From an uncultured Oscillospiraceae bacterium (GTDB lineage Bacteria; Bacillota; Clostridia; Oscillospirales; Ruminococcaceae), in contig CAKTCT010000046.1 of the NCBI GenBank assembly GCA_934539585.1, positions 1 through 21,648 on the forward strand: a stretch of DNA of 21,648 nucleotides. The letters run 5' to 3'. The notes under the pieces are model-generated. The model had not been told where the DNA came from and did no database searches. It saw only the letters and a program-made list of their open reading frames with translations. Both the position numbers and the translations under genes were made by a program. Position 1 is the stretch's first letter, and each line of letters begins with the position of its first letter. Positions 5,825 to 11,344 of the stretch are shown piece after piece.

Positions 5825-5893
5825 TAGTCTGGTTATCTCACCTGCGCAAGACGAGTTCCACTTACGATGTGCGCTGTCTGACTGGTCTCAGTG

Positions 5894-5980
5894 AAAAAAT
5901 TGCCGTAAATATTTTAATTACAGCTAAAATGCTGCGCGGGAGTGAAAGCGGCCTTTAATTGGATCGAAATCGATCCAGGT
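5894..5980 (-). repeat. copy A of the Rha-flanking 3'-UTR element
   Basis: This stretch starts just after the Rha stop codon in transcription order. In plus-strand order it contains AAAAAATT, nine bases, ATTTTAATTA, eighteen bases, GGAGTGAAAGCGGC, then a hairpin GGATCGA-AA-TCGATCC (5961-5976). The same blocks with the same 9- and 18-base spacings occur in copy B at 6732-6846. On the minus strand the element would begin with the hairpin and end in AATTTTTT, so it may be a processing or termination element. Confidence 0.65.
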
Positions 5981-5988
5981 TAACATAC

Positions 5989-6642
5989 TCACGCAGATAG
6001 CTGCTTAAACTGGTTCTGATTAAGGAATCCTTTGATCTGCTCATACCCCCAGCCGAAATCAACCAGCCCGCTGACCAGCCGCTCCATGGATTGAATTGTC
6101 TCCAGCTCCTCCCGGCTCAAACGGTCCCGAAGGTTTTCGCTGGGCCCGAGGCCCATGGCATCCCGCAGCTGTGCGGCGTTTTTCCCGAACAGGGCCCGGT
6201 AAATGCAGTTGGTGTAATTGACGTAGGCGTGGCCGTGCATCCGCTCGTTCTCCGTAGACTGCTGGAGAGCTTTGGTTAGGGCCTGCCGGACCGCAATACC
6301 TTTCTCCCGTTCCAGAAGCTTTCCGCGCAGCGCTGCCTCCATGGCGTTGAACTGTCGGATGTATGCCTCCTTGAACTTCATGGCAAGATTGCCGGTGTAG
6401 CCCATGGCCAGCAAGGTGAAGCCGTCACGGGTCATAAGCACGGCTTTCTGTTTTCGATTCATGGAATCCGTGTAAAAGATATCGCCAAAATTGGCGGCAT
6501 TAAATTCTTCACTGCATCCTAGCTCCCGGATGTCTCTGATAACTTTATCGTGAGCCTTTTCGAAGGTCTCCGCCACATCCAGGCTGGTGCAGACCGCCTT
6601 TTCCTCTTTGCCGAACTTCTCAATTTTCACGAACATTTTCAT
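5989..6642 (-). CDS. Rha family phage regulatory protein
   Basis: The start is taken at ATG 6642, overlapping the stop of a 19-codon leader ORF as TGATG; ATG 6636 (MFVKIEKFG) sits nine bases from AGAAAGGA and is an equally good candidate. About 217 residues. The N-terminal part carries the Rha pattern: TSLDVAETFEKAHDKVIRDI, then FNAANFGDIFYTDSMNRKQ, then MTRDGFTLLAMGYTGNLAM and KFKEAYIRQFNAME. The C-terminal part (HGHAYVNYTNCIYRALFGK onward) is helical and typical of longer Rha/antirepressor proteins. The founding member interferes with phage growth in hosts lacking IHF and relatives act as phage regulators or antirepressors. It lies between the lysis cassette and the early promoter, isolated by non-coding elements on both sides. 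Confidence 0.85.
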   Translation of the reverse strand: MKMFVKIEKFGKEEKAVCTSLDVAETFEKAHDKVIRDIRELGCSEEFNAANFGDIFYTDSMNRKQKAVLMTRDGFTLLAMGYTGNLAMKFKEAYIRQFNAMEAALRGKLLEREKGIAVRQALTKALQQSTENERMHGHAYVNYTNCIYRALFGKNAAQLRDAMGLGPSENLRDRLSREELETIQSMERLVSGLVDFGWGYEQIKGFLNQNQFKQLSA

Positions 6643-6701
6643 CAATCCTTTCTGTTGACTTGAAACAACTTAAAAATTGCCCGTTTTTTGAATTGAACCA
6701 C
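6642..6701 (-). CDS. possible 19-aa basic leader peptide upstream of Rha
   Basis: AGGAGG (6711-6716) is nine bases before a GTG at 6699-6701 that opens 19 codons reading MVQFKKRAIFKLFQVNRKD, ending TGA at 6642-6644. That stop shares its A with the Rha ATG (TGATG). A perfect ribosome site with correct spacing and an exact stop/start overlap argue for translation and coupling. The peptide is strongly basic with no recognisable domain. It could equally be the residue of a displaced gene end. Confidence 0.4.
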   Translation of the reverse strand: MVQFKKRAIFKLFQVNRKD

Positions 6702-6731
6702 GAAAATGATCCTCCTGCAGCTGCGCCAATT

Positions 6732-6846
6732 AAAAAATTCCATTCAAAATTTTAATTAAGACCACCCCGCAGCACCGGAGTGAAAGCGGCTTTTAAATGC
6801 GTCGAAAAGGAAGCGTTTAAACTGGTCGAAATCGACCCCTTTAAAC
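6732..6846 (-). repeat. copy B of the Rha-flanking 3'-UTR element
   Basis: Located at the 3' end of the papain-like gene; the outer stem includes that gene's stop codon. It shares with copy A the blocks AAAAAATT-N9-ATTTTAATTA-N18-GGAGTGAAAGCGGC, ungapped over 59 positions. It then has two 24-base units beginning TTTAAA where copy A has one. Its hairpin GGTCGA-AA-TCGACC (6824-6837) differs in stem sequence from copy A but keeps pairing and the CGAAATCG core, and gains an outer GTTTAAA/TTTAAAC pairing. Confidence 0.65.
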
Positions 6847-7992
6847 CTTCACCGCTCCCTCTTCATCCGTCACAATCAGCGCCCCCTCCGGCACGCCATG
6901 CGCCCCAACCGGATTCAGGAAATACTTTTTACCCCCGATCTCCCGCAGGCCGGTGAGCATCCCGCCCTTGGGCTCTTTGCCGCTCTGGGGATTCAGATAG
7001 TACCAGTATTTTCCGACCTTCCGCCATCCGGCGGCCATGGCCCCCGAGCCGGTGAGGTAGTACCACCAGCCGTTCACCCTCCGCCACGCATTGGCGGCCA
7101 TGTACCCGTCCGGATCCAGATAGTACCAGACGTTTTTGTCGAAGACCCAGCCGGTCACGTCCTTCCCGTCCTTCCGGAATCTCCATTTCCCGTCCTGCTT
7201 GTACCAACCGGAGGGCTGCTCCTCATGCGCCCCCAGCTCGAACGCCCAGGGCTCCGCCAGCGGCATGGGGAACCCCATCCGCTCCGCCCAGGTGAAATAC
7301 CCCTCCGGAACGTAAAAGTCCCCGTTTTCGCCCCAGCCTTCGCCCCATGAGTTCCGGCACCGGATGCACCGGACGCCGTTTTTCACACAGTACCCGGTCG
7401 CCCAGACCATGTGACCGCCCAGCCACTCCTCCACCTGCGTGCCGGAGAGGGAAGGCTCAGCGAGTACCGGGCTTTCCGCCGTGACCTTCTTGATCCCGGC
7501 AAAGAGCTGCAGCCCCAGCTGCACGAACTTTCTCTCATACAGTGCCCGCCGCACCTCGTCAAAGCTCCGCAGCGCCCAGTAGTTCCCGATGACCAGCTTC
7601 CGGGAATCGGGGAGCAGCTTCTTCGCCAGCTTCTCGAACCGCTCCATGGCCGCCGGCATCTCCTCTTCATAGGGGTATTTCTCCCAGCTGAGGCCGCCGT
7701 CCTTCTGCGCCGCTTTTAAGAGATCCCGCTCGATGGTGCCCTGCCCCTTGTGGTCGGAGTACCGCCGGTTTCCGTAATACCAGCCAAAGCCGATTTTTCC
7801 GCCCAGAGAGTTCTCCAGCGAAGCCGAGAGCGCATGGGTGGCGCAGTTGTTGATCTGCCCCTGATCGTGGACAGCCGCCTTCACCTCCGGCAGATACTCC
7901 TCCGGAATTGCCGCAGCCGACACCCCGAAAACGTAGTCCCGGGGGTCTGTCTCACCCCTCACAAAACCGAAGCCATGCTCAAAATTGCTCAT
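6841..7992 (-). CDS. papain-like (C1A) cysteine protease with cell-wall-binding repeats
   Basis: Start at ATG 7992 (MSNFEHGFGFVRGETDPRDY), overlapping the upstream stop as ATGA with AAGGAAGGAG before it; 383 residues. The peptidase domain spans about 15-250. Gln44 in DQGQ is followed six residues later by Cys50 in NNCATHA, exactly the papain oxyanion-Gln/nucleophile spacing; His194 is in GGHMVWATGYC and Asn214 in CRNSWGEGWGENGDFYVP. From about 262 onward are tandem aromatic repeats of the choline-binding/CW_1 kind (GWYKQDGKW, WYYLDPDGYM, WWYYLTGSGAMAAGW, YWYYLNPQSG). The likely role is wall-anchored proteolysis during lysis, on peptide crosslinks or surface proteins; the substrate is inference. 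There is no signal peptide, so release depends on the holin. Phage lysins of this combination are uncommon. Confidence 0.88.
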   Translation of the reverse strand: MSNFEHGFGFVRGETDPRDYVFGVSAAAIPEEYLPEVKAAVHDQGQINNCATHALSASLENSLGGKIGFGWYYGNRRYSDHKGQGTIERDLLKAAQKDGGLSWEKYPYEEEMPAAMERFEKLAKKLLPDSRKLVIGNYWALRSFDEVRRALYERKFVQLGLQLFAGIKKVTAESPVLAEPSLSGTQVEEWLGGHMVWATGYCVKNGVRCIRCRNSWGEGWGENGDFYVPEGYFTWAERMGFPMPLAEPWAFELGAHEEQPSGWYKQDGKWRFRKDGKDVTGWVFDKNVWYYLDPDGYMAANAWRRVNGWWYYLTGSGAMAAGWRKVGKYWYYLNPQSGKEPKGGMLTGLREIGGKKYFLNPVGAHGVPEGALIVTDEEGAVKV

Positions 7993-8489
7993 AATATCGC
8001 TCCTTCCTTGTCCGTGATGATGGGCTTTCCGTTCAGATAATAGTAGACCTTCCCGCCGAACGCCTGCCACCCGTCGGCGGCGTAGACGCCCTTCTCGTTG
8101 GGCAGCCCCAGATAGGCGGCGGGGTCGAGGTTGACCCCGTTTTTCCGCACCTCAAAATGGGTGTGCCGCCCGAAGCTGTAGCCCGTGCTCCCCATGACCC
8201 CCAGCTTTTCCCCGGCCTTGACGGTCTGGCCCTTTTCCACCGCCCGGAAAGCCATGTGGCAGAAAAAGAGTTTGTTTCCCTCCGGATCCCGAAGACAAAC
8301 ATAGTTGCCCCACTGCCACGTCCGGTCTGCGTGGTTGGTGATCATGATAGAAGCGGTCACCACCCCGTCCACCGGGGCTAAGATGTCCGCCGAATCCACG
8401 CCCACGACGTCAATTCCGTTGTGATCCGGTCGGTCCGGGAGCCGGTAGCCGCTGGTGATGCGGTTCCGGCCTTTGAAAAGAAATGTCAT
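7989..8489 (-). CDS. M23-family endopeptidase endolysin
   Basis: The frame is open back to 8555, but that part crosses the intergenic hairpin region. ATG 8489 (MTFLFKGRNRITSGYRLPDR) follows GAGGAAGG and begins right at the M23 domain, giving 166 residues. The LAS-type zinc ligands are visible: His23 and Asp27 in DHNGIDVV, and His111 in the RHTHFEV motif (H109-T-H111), with His78 in FFCHM as the other active-site histidine. M23 enzymes cut peptide crosslinks of peptidoglycan. Residues about 140-166 (GGKVYYYLNGKP then ITDKEGAIL) look like a partial wall-binding repeat and resemble the extreme C-terminus of the downstream protease. The gene follows the holin and is coupled to the protease gene by ATGA. 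Confidence 0.9.
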   Translation of the reverse strand: MTFLFKGRNRITSGYRLPDRPDHNGIDVVGVDSADILAPVDGVVTASIMITNHADRTWQWGNYVCLRDPEGNKLFFCHMAFRAVEKGQTVKAGEKLGVMGSTGYSFGRHTHFEVRKNGVNLDPAAYLGLPNEKGVYAADGWQAFGGKVYYYLNGKPIITDKEGAIL

Positions 8490-8505
8490 TTTGTTCGCCT
8501 TCCTC

Positions 8506-8534
8506 TTGACCTTTTTCACCGAATGAAATACAAT
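8506..8534 (+). promoter_or_regulatory. plus-strand promoter of a small RNA
   Basis: TTGACC (8506-8511) and TACAAT (8529-8534) are separated by exactly 17 bases; each matches the sigma-A consensus at five of six positions. The predicted start near 8541 coincides with the first base of a hairpin. The promoter faces away from the endolysin start codon, 17 bases from it, against the direction of all protein genes in the window. Confidence 0.78.
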
Positions 8535-8540
8535 AAATTT

Positions 8541-8622
8541 GCGGGCAGAATGCAAAGTGCTGCTGTCACTTTCTTGGTTTACCTGCCCGCTCGTCCCCCG
8601 GGAACCTCCCGGGGGATTTTTT
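8541..8622 (+). ncRNA. candidate ~82-nt structured small RNA, opposite strand of lysis cassette
   Basis: Immediately after the predicted start, GCGGGCAG (8541-8548) pairs perfectly with CTGCCCGC (8583-8590). Inside, AAAGTG (8554-8559) pairs with CACTTT (8567-8572) around a 7-base loop CTGCTGT, leaving a 5x10 internal loop. Four bases later a 10-bp GC-rich hairpin and six Ts end the unit. There is no ribosome site or useful ORF. The RNA is wholly antisense to the late mRNA between the holin stop and endolysin start. It might pair with that mRNA and tune endolysin expression, or act in trans on other targets; both are inference. I recognise no known RNA family. Confidence 0.72.
8594..8622 (+). 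terminator. intrinsic terminator of the small RNA
   Basis: TCCCCCGGGA (8594-8603) pairs with TCCCGGGGGA (8607-8616) as a perfect 10-bp stem with loop ACC, followed by six Ts at 8617-8622. On the minus strand the stem is followed by CGAGCGGG rather than Ts. It should therefore stop plus-strand transcription only and let the lysis mRNA pass. Confidence 0.88.
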
Positions 8623-8628
8623 ATGCCC

Positions 8629-9063
8629 TCATTCCTCCGGCTCCGCCTTCCCCTTCAAAAGCTCCACCGCCTTTTTGAGCACCGAAGGCATGGGAATGCC
8701 CAGCAATCCGGCATTCTCGATGATGGAGATGGTTTCGTTCACAATAAACGCCACCACCACCGTGGTTTTCACCCAGTCCACCCCCAGCGTCACGTCCAGC
8801 CGGTGAGCCACTAAGACCAGCAGCAGGGTCATGCACTTTTTGGCCAGCCCCAGCCAGCCCACAGAGCTGGAAAGGCCGCCGTTTTCGGTCTTTTTCGACT
8901 TCCCGATGGCGGCGGCAATCAGCCCCGTCACAAAGTCCACCGCCATGAAGAGGATGAGGGTGGTCAGGTCGTTCGACCATCCGCCGAACAGGGAAGACAA
9001 AAACCCTCCGATGGCTCCGATTCCCCCGCATACCGCCGCCCGGGTCCCGATTGCTTTGTCCAT
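8629..9063 (-). CDS. phage holin (phage_holin_4 / toxin-secretion-lysis type)
   Basis: The frame opens with a TTG at 9069, but AGGAGG (9071-9076) is seven bases from ATG 9063 (MDKAIGTRAAVCGGIGA), so the product has 144 residues. Hydrophobic segments lie at about 9-29, 32-54, 72-90 and 98-121. The second contains AVDFVTGLIAAAIG, the (D)xxTG signature of this holin family. The C-terminus is charged (KKAVELLKGKAEPEE). It would make the membrane lesions that release the two wall-degrading enzymes encoded next. The start region is nearly identical to that of the preceding gene. Confidence 0.92.
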   Translation of the reverse strand: MDKAIGTRAAVCGGIGAIGGFLSSLFGGWSNDLTTLILFMAVDFVTGLIAAAIGKSKKTENGGLSSSVGWLGLAKKCMTLLLVLVAHRLDVTLGVDWVKTTVVVAFIVNETISIIENAGLLGIPMPSVLKKAVELLKGKAEPEE

Positions 9064-9068
9064 GGTCA
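9050..9068. repeat. 19-bp direct repeat at the holin start (copy 1)
   Basis: ATTGCTTTGTCCATGGTCA on the plus strand, identical to 9379-9397. Both copies cover an ATG and the first codons (MDKA) of adjacent genes, and both are followed two bases on by the complement of the AGGAGG ribosome site. A complete translation-start cassette is therefore duplicated. Confidence 0.85.
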
Positions 9069-9392
9069 ATCCTCCTCATACAAAATCGTCAGTCCATAGG
9101 CTTTCGCCGCCTCATGCTCAATTCGGCAGCCTCTTGCCTGCTCCCAGCCCTTGCAGAAATATGCCGCGTGGCACAGACTCATGTTTTCCAGGGATTTGGC
9201 GAGAAAGCACAGGGGAATCTGCACCACGCCGCGCTCCTCCATCTTCTCTTTGCTGTACCATTCATCGGTAAACAGGGTGTTTACGACTTGGTATCCATTG
9301 GCGGTCAGGACCGCAACGGCCTTTTCCCGGGTCGCAACGATTTCTTCTTGGGTTTTCCCGGCCATAGGCTGGGAGAGCATTGCTTTGTCCAT
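9066..9392 (-). CDS. NDT-superfamily (DUF4406-like) protein in the lysis cassette
   Basis: ATG 9392 (MDKAMLSQPMAGKTQEEI) is seven bases from GGAGG; 108 residues. MLSQPMAGKTQEEI at 5-18 is the first strand and phosphate/nucleoside loop typical of phage NDT-like proteins. GYQVVNTLF follows at 33-41, and SLCHAAYFCKGWEQARGCRIE at 72-92, with Glu92 of the xRGxxxE motif as the expected catalytic residue. Relatives cleave or exchange N-glycosidic bonds of nucleosides, nucleotides or NAD-like molecules; the substrate here is unknown. Its position between tail-fiber and holin genes suggests late expression. It is more diverged from the protein at 933-1217 than a recent duplicate would be. Confidence 0.78.
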   Translation of the reverse strand: MDKAMLSQPMAGKTQEEIVATREKAVAVLTANGYQVVNTLFTDEWYSKEKMEERGVVQIPLCFLAKSLENMSLCHAAYFCKGWEQARGCRIEHEAAKAYGLTILYEED

Positions 9393-9397
9393 GGTCA
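9379..9397. repeat. 19-bp direct repeat at the NDT-like gene start (copy 2)
   Basis: Identical to 9050-9068, 329 bases away, and followed by the same CCTCCT after two differing bases. Here the next codon after the shared part is ATG (Met5) instead of ATC in the holin copy. Confidence 0.85.
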
Positions 9398-9526
9398 GGC
9401 CTCCTCCAGAATGTAGTTCATTTCCGCCTCGGTGATGGTGCCCTTTTCGTAGCGGGCAATGACCTGCTCCGCCGTCAGTTTGTTGGCCCGATACAGCCGC
9501 TTGAAAGATTCTACCAATGTTCTCAT
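9395..9526 (-). CDS. XkdX-like small phage protein (43 aa)
   Basis: The ATG at 9524-9526 overlaps the upstream TGA (ATGA) and follows GGAGG; the frame ends TGA at 9395-9397. The sequence begins MRTLVESFKRLYRANKL and continues TAEQVIARYEKGTITEAEMN, which has the length and pattern of XkdX proteins (two short helices, (L)T-x-E-x-(V)-x-x-x-x-x-K-G-x-I-T-x-E). These are encoded next to tail-fiber genes in many Firmicutes phages; their role is unknown. Its last codons contain the ribosome site of the NDT-like gene. Confidence 0.78.
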   Translation of the reverse strand: MRTLVESFKRLYRANKLTAEQVIARYEKGTITEAEMNYILEEA

Positions 9527-9858
9527 AATAATCCTCCTTCTACAAGTTCCAGTGTGTATGCGTCGATGGCCGCCTGAATCTGCTCCTCTACCGTGGGCTG
9601 CGTTCCGGGCTTTGGTGTGTCCTCCGGGTAAAACGTCCCGGTTTCCCCGTCGTACAGCCAGCCCTTGGGCGGTGTAGGTTTGATAAATCGTGCGTCCCCG
9701 GACGCTGTTTCGTCATAGCCCCAGCCCTCAAAGACGTTGTCGGGAGCTTCCACAAAAGTCACTTCCGGGGAGTACTTCCCGACAGTGCTTTCCAGAGTGG
9801 GATGCCTTGACGTGGCGTCCCAGTAGCAAAGCCCGTCAAAGATCTGTATAATTTTCAT
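9523..9858 (-). CDS. tail-fiber-associated protein, XkdW-like (111 aa)
   Basis: ATG 9858 (MKIIQIFDGLCYWDATSRHP) follows AAGGAGG. After a short strand-rich N-terminus come FVEAPDNVFEGWGYDETASG and, after PP, KGWLYDGETGTFYP, a Trp-Gly-Tyr/Trp-Leu-Tyr-Asp pattern shared by proteins encoded just after phage fibers. A helical end (VEEQIQAAIDAYTLELV) follows. A chaperone or fiber-tip role is inferred from position. It is coupled to the XkdX-like gene by ATGA. Confidence 0.7.
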   Translation of the reverse strand: MKIIQIFDGLCYWDATSRHPTLESTVGKYSPEVTFVEAPDNVFEGWGYDETASGDARFIKPTPPKGWLYDGETGTFYPEDTPKPGTQPTVEEQIQAAIDAYTLELVEGGLL

Positions 9859-9870
9859 CGCCGTGCCTCC

Positions 9871-11331
9871 TTATGCATAGTAGGTGATGATGCAGACGCC
9901 AGATCCGCCAAAGCCATGATGCTCGTCGGATGAAATATAGGAACCGACGCTTCCGCCTCCTGCGGCAAACCCGCCGTTGTTGGGCGTAGTTCTTGAGGTT
10001 GCTCCTGCTCCGCCATTTCCGGCTTTTCCGTAGCCGCCTCCACCGCCAGCTCCATAAGTACTGCTTCCTCCAGCGCCGCCATTGCCGCCATAGCCACCGC
10101 CACCTCCGCCAGAGCCACCACCATAGTCGGAGCCTCCTGCGCCTCCGATTCCGCCGTAGCCTCCGCCACCGCCGCCTCCGGAAGCACCTCCGGAGCCTCC
10201 TGCGCCTCCGATGCCTCCGTAGCCGCCACCGCCGCCTCCGCCACCATCCTCGGTGGGGGCAGCGCCTCCGGCGCCAGTGCCTTCAAAATCCAATCCCATA
10301 CCAACGGTATTTGTCCCAGCGTTTCCAGCTTTGCCTTTGGATTCAGAATAGACGCCGCCTGCACCGCCAGCGCCGCCATAGGTGCCTTTTGCACCACCAG
10401 AACCAGCAGTTGCGCCGTCATCTGTACCGTATGCGCCACCGCCTCCGCCGCCTCCGCCATAGGTGCCACCGGCGCCTCCGTTACTACCTTGCTGATCAAT
10501 GCTGCCGCCGCCACAGCCACCACCTCCGCCACCATAGCTTCCAGTGCCGCCAGCGTTCGAGTTACTGACGCTTCCTCCACCGGTGCCGCCATTGATTCCA
10601 GAACCACCCGAAGCACTGAGCAGTGTACCGAAAGAGGTTACGCCACCGGCTGCAGAATCCCGATCGCCGCCTTTTCCGATGGTGATTGGGTATGTGGTTC
10701 CGGGGGTTACAGTCAGGGCTTTGTAGGCCATGTGACCTCCGCCGCCACCGCCCTGATTGTTGCCTGCTGCGCCGCCTCCGAAAAGGCGAACGTTGACGGA
10801 CTTCACTCCGGCGGGACAAACCCAGTCTTGATCCCATACGATGATTTCGGTGACGAGACGCTTTTTCCCGCCACCCGCCTTAAAATTTGCCTTTTTCGCT
10901 CCTGTGTCCAAAATGACCGCTACCACAGCGCCGGAGACAAACAGGTTATCGTCAGCCGTCTCTCCATTGGAAAGCTGGATGGTGTACGCCGTCCCGTCCA
11001 CCTTCACCGTATCCCCCGCAGCAAAGGCGGCGGTGGCCTTGAACTGGCAGGAAAGCACTCCCGTTGCGCCGTTTAAGCCCGTCAGAGCGTGGAACCGCCC
11101 CGGCGCCGATCGGCTGTGGGTCAGGGTGTGGACCCCGTCCGAAGCAAAGGCGCTTGCAATCCGGGATTCCAGGCTGTTGAAATTGGCGGCGTTGAGGGAA
11201 TCGCCTTCGGCGCTGACCAATCCCTCCTCCCGGGTCACGTCGTAAACATCGGCGGTGCCCGTTGCTGTCAGCTTCCGCCGCCCCGGGTACTGGACGCTGC
11301 GGTCTGCCCAGGTCTTTTTTGTAAATGGCAT
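9871..11331 (-). CDS. glycine-rich tail fiber / receptor-binding protein
   Basis: 486 residues from ATG 11331 (MPFTKKTWADRSVQYPGRRK), preceded by TAGGAGTG. Residues 1-65 are an attachment-type N-terminus that names a parameterised fiber start (DSLNAANFNSLESRIASAF). About 65-150 is strand-rich, and 160-210 holds WVCPAGVKSVNVRLFGGGAAG, the usual entry into a Gly-rich module. From about 185 to 475 it is dominated by poly-Gly runs and repeats such as GGGGGYGGIGGAGGS, closing with FGGSGVCIITYYA, the typical end of such modules. In T-even-like adhesins stacked polyglycine II helices present receptor-binding loops; a similar fold here is inference. Long open frames in other phases here are shadows of its biased codons. 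Confidence 0.85.
   Translation of the reverse strand: MPFTKKTWADRSVQYPGRRKLTATGTADVYDVTREEGLVSAEGDSLNAANFNSLESRIASAFASDGVHTLTHSRSAPGRFHALTGLNGATGVLSCQFKATAAFAAGDTVKVDGTAYTIQLSNGETADDNLFVSGAVVAVILDTGAKKANFKAGGGKKRLVTEIIVWDQDWVCPAGVKSVNVRLFGGGAAGNNQGGGGGGHMAYKALTVTPGTTYPITIGKGGDRDSAAGGVTSFGTLLSASGGSGINGGTGGGSVSNSNAGGTGSYGGGGGGCGGGSIDQQGSNGGAGGTYGGGGGGGGAYGTDDGATAGSGGAKGTYGGAGGAGGVYSESKGKAGNAGTNTVGMGLDFEGTGAGGAAPTEDGGGGGGGGYGGIGGAGGSGGASGGGGGGGYGGIGGAGGSDYGGGSGGGGGGYGGNGGAGGSSTYGAGGGGGYGKAGNGGAGATSRTTPNNGGFAAGGGSVGSYISSDEHHGFGGSGVCIITYYA
10129..10212. repeat. in-frame direct repeats within the glycine-rich gene
   Basis: A 21-base sequence beginning GGAGCCTCCTGCGCCTCC occurs at 10129-10149 and 10192-10212, exactly 63 bases (21 codons) apart. 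It is flanked by similar GCCGCC/CCTCCG runs from about 9980 to 10760. The units encode GGIGGAGGS. Such repeats allow in-frame expansion and contraction by recombination. Confidence 0.75.
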
Positions 11332-11344
11332 GGTATCACTCCTA

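Noticed and set aside
9855..10616. 253-codon Ala/Glu/Val-rich minus-strand frame and Arg/Leu-rich plus-strand frame over the glycine-rich gene
   Set aside because: Both are shadows of GGN-biased codons in the adhesin; alternate frames of GC-rich repeats are open by composition.
9871..10800. Diversity-generating retroelement acting on the glycine-rich adhesin
   Set aside because: No reverse transcriptase gene, template repeat or adenine-biased variable region is seen in the window.
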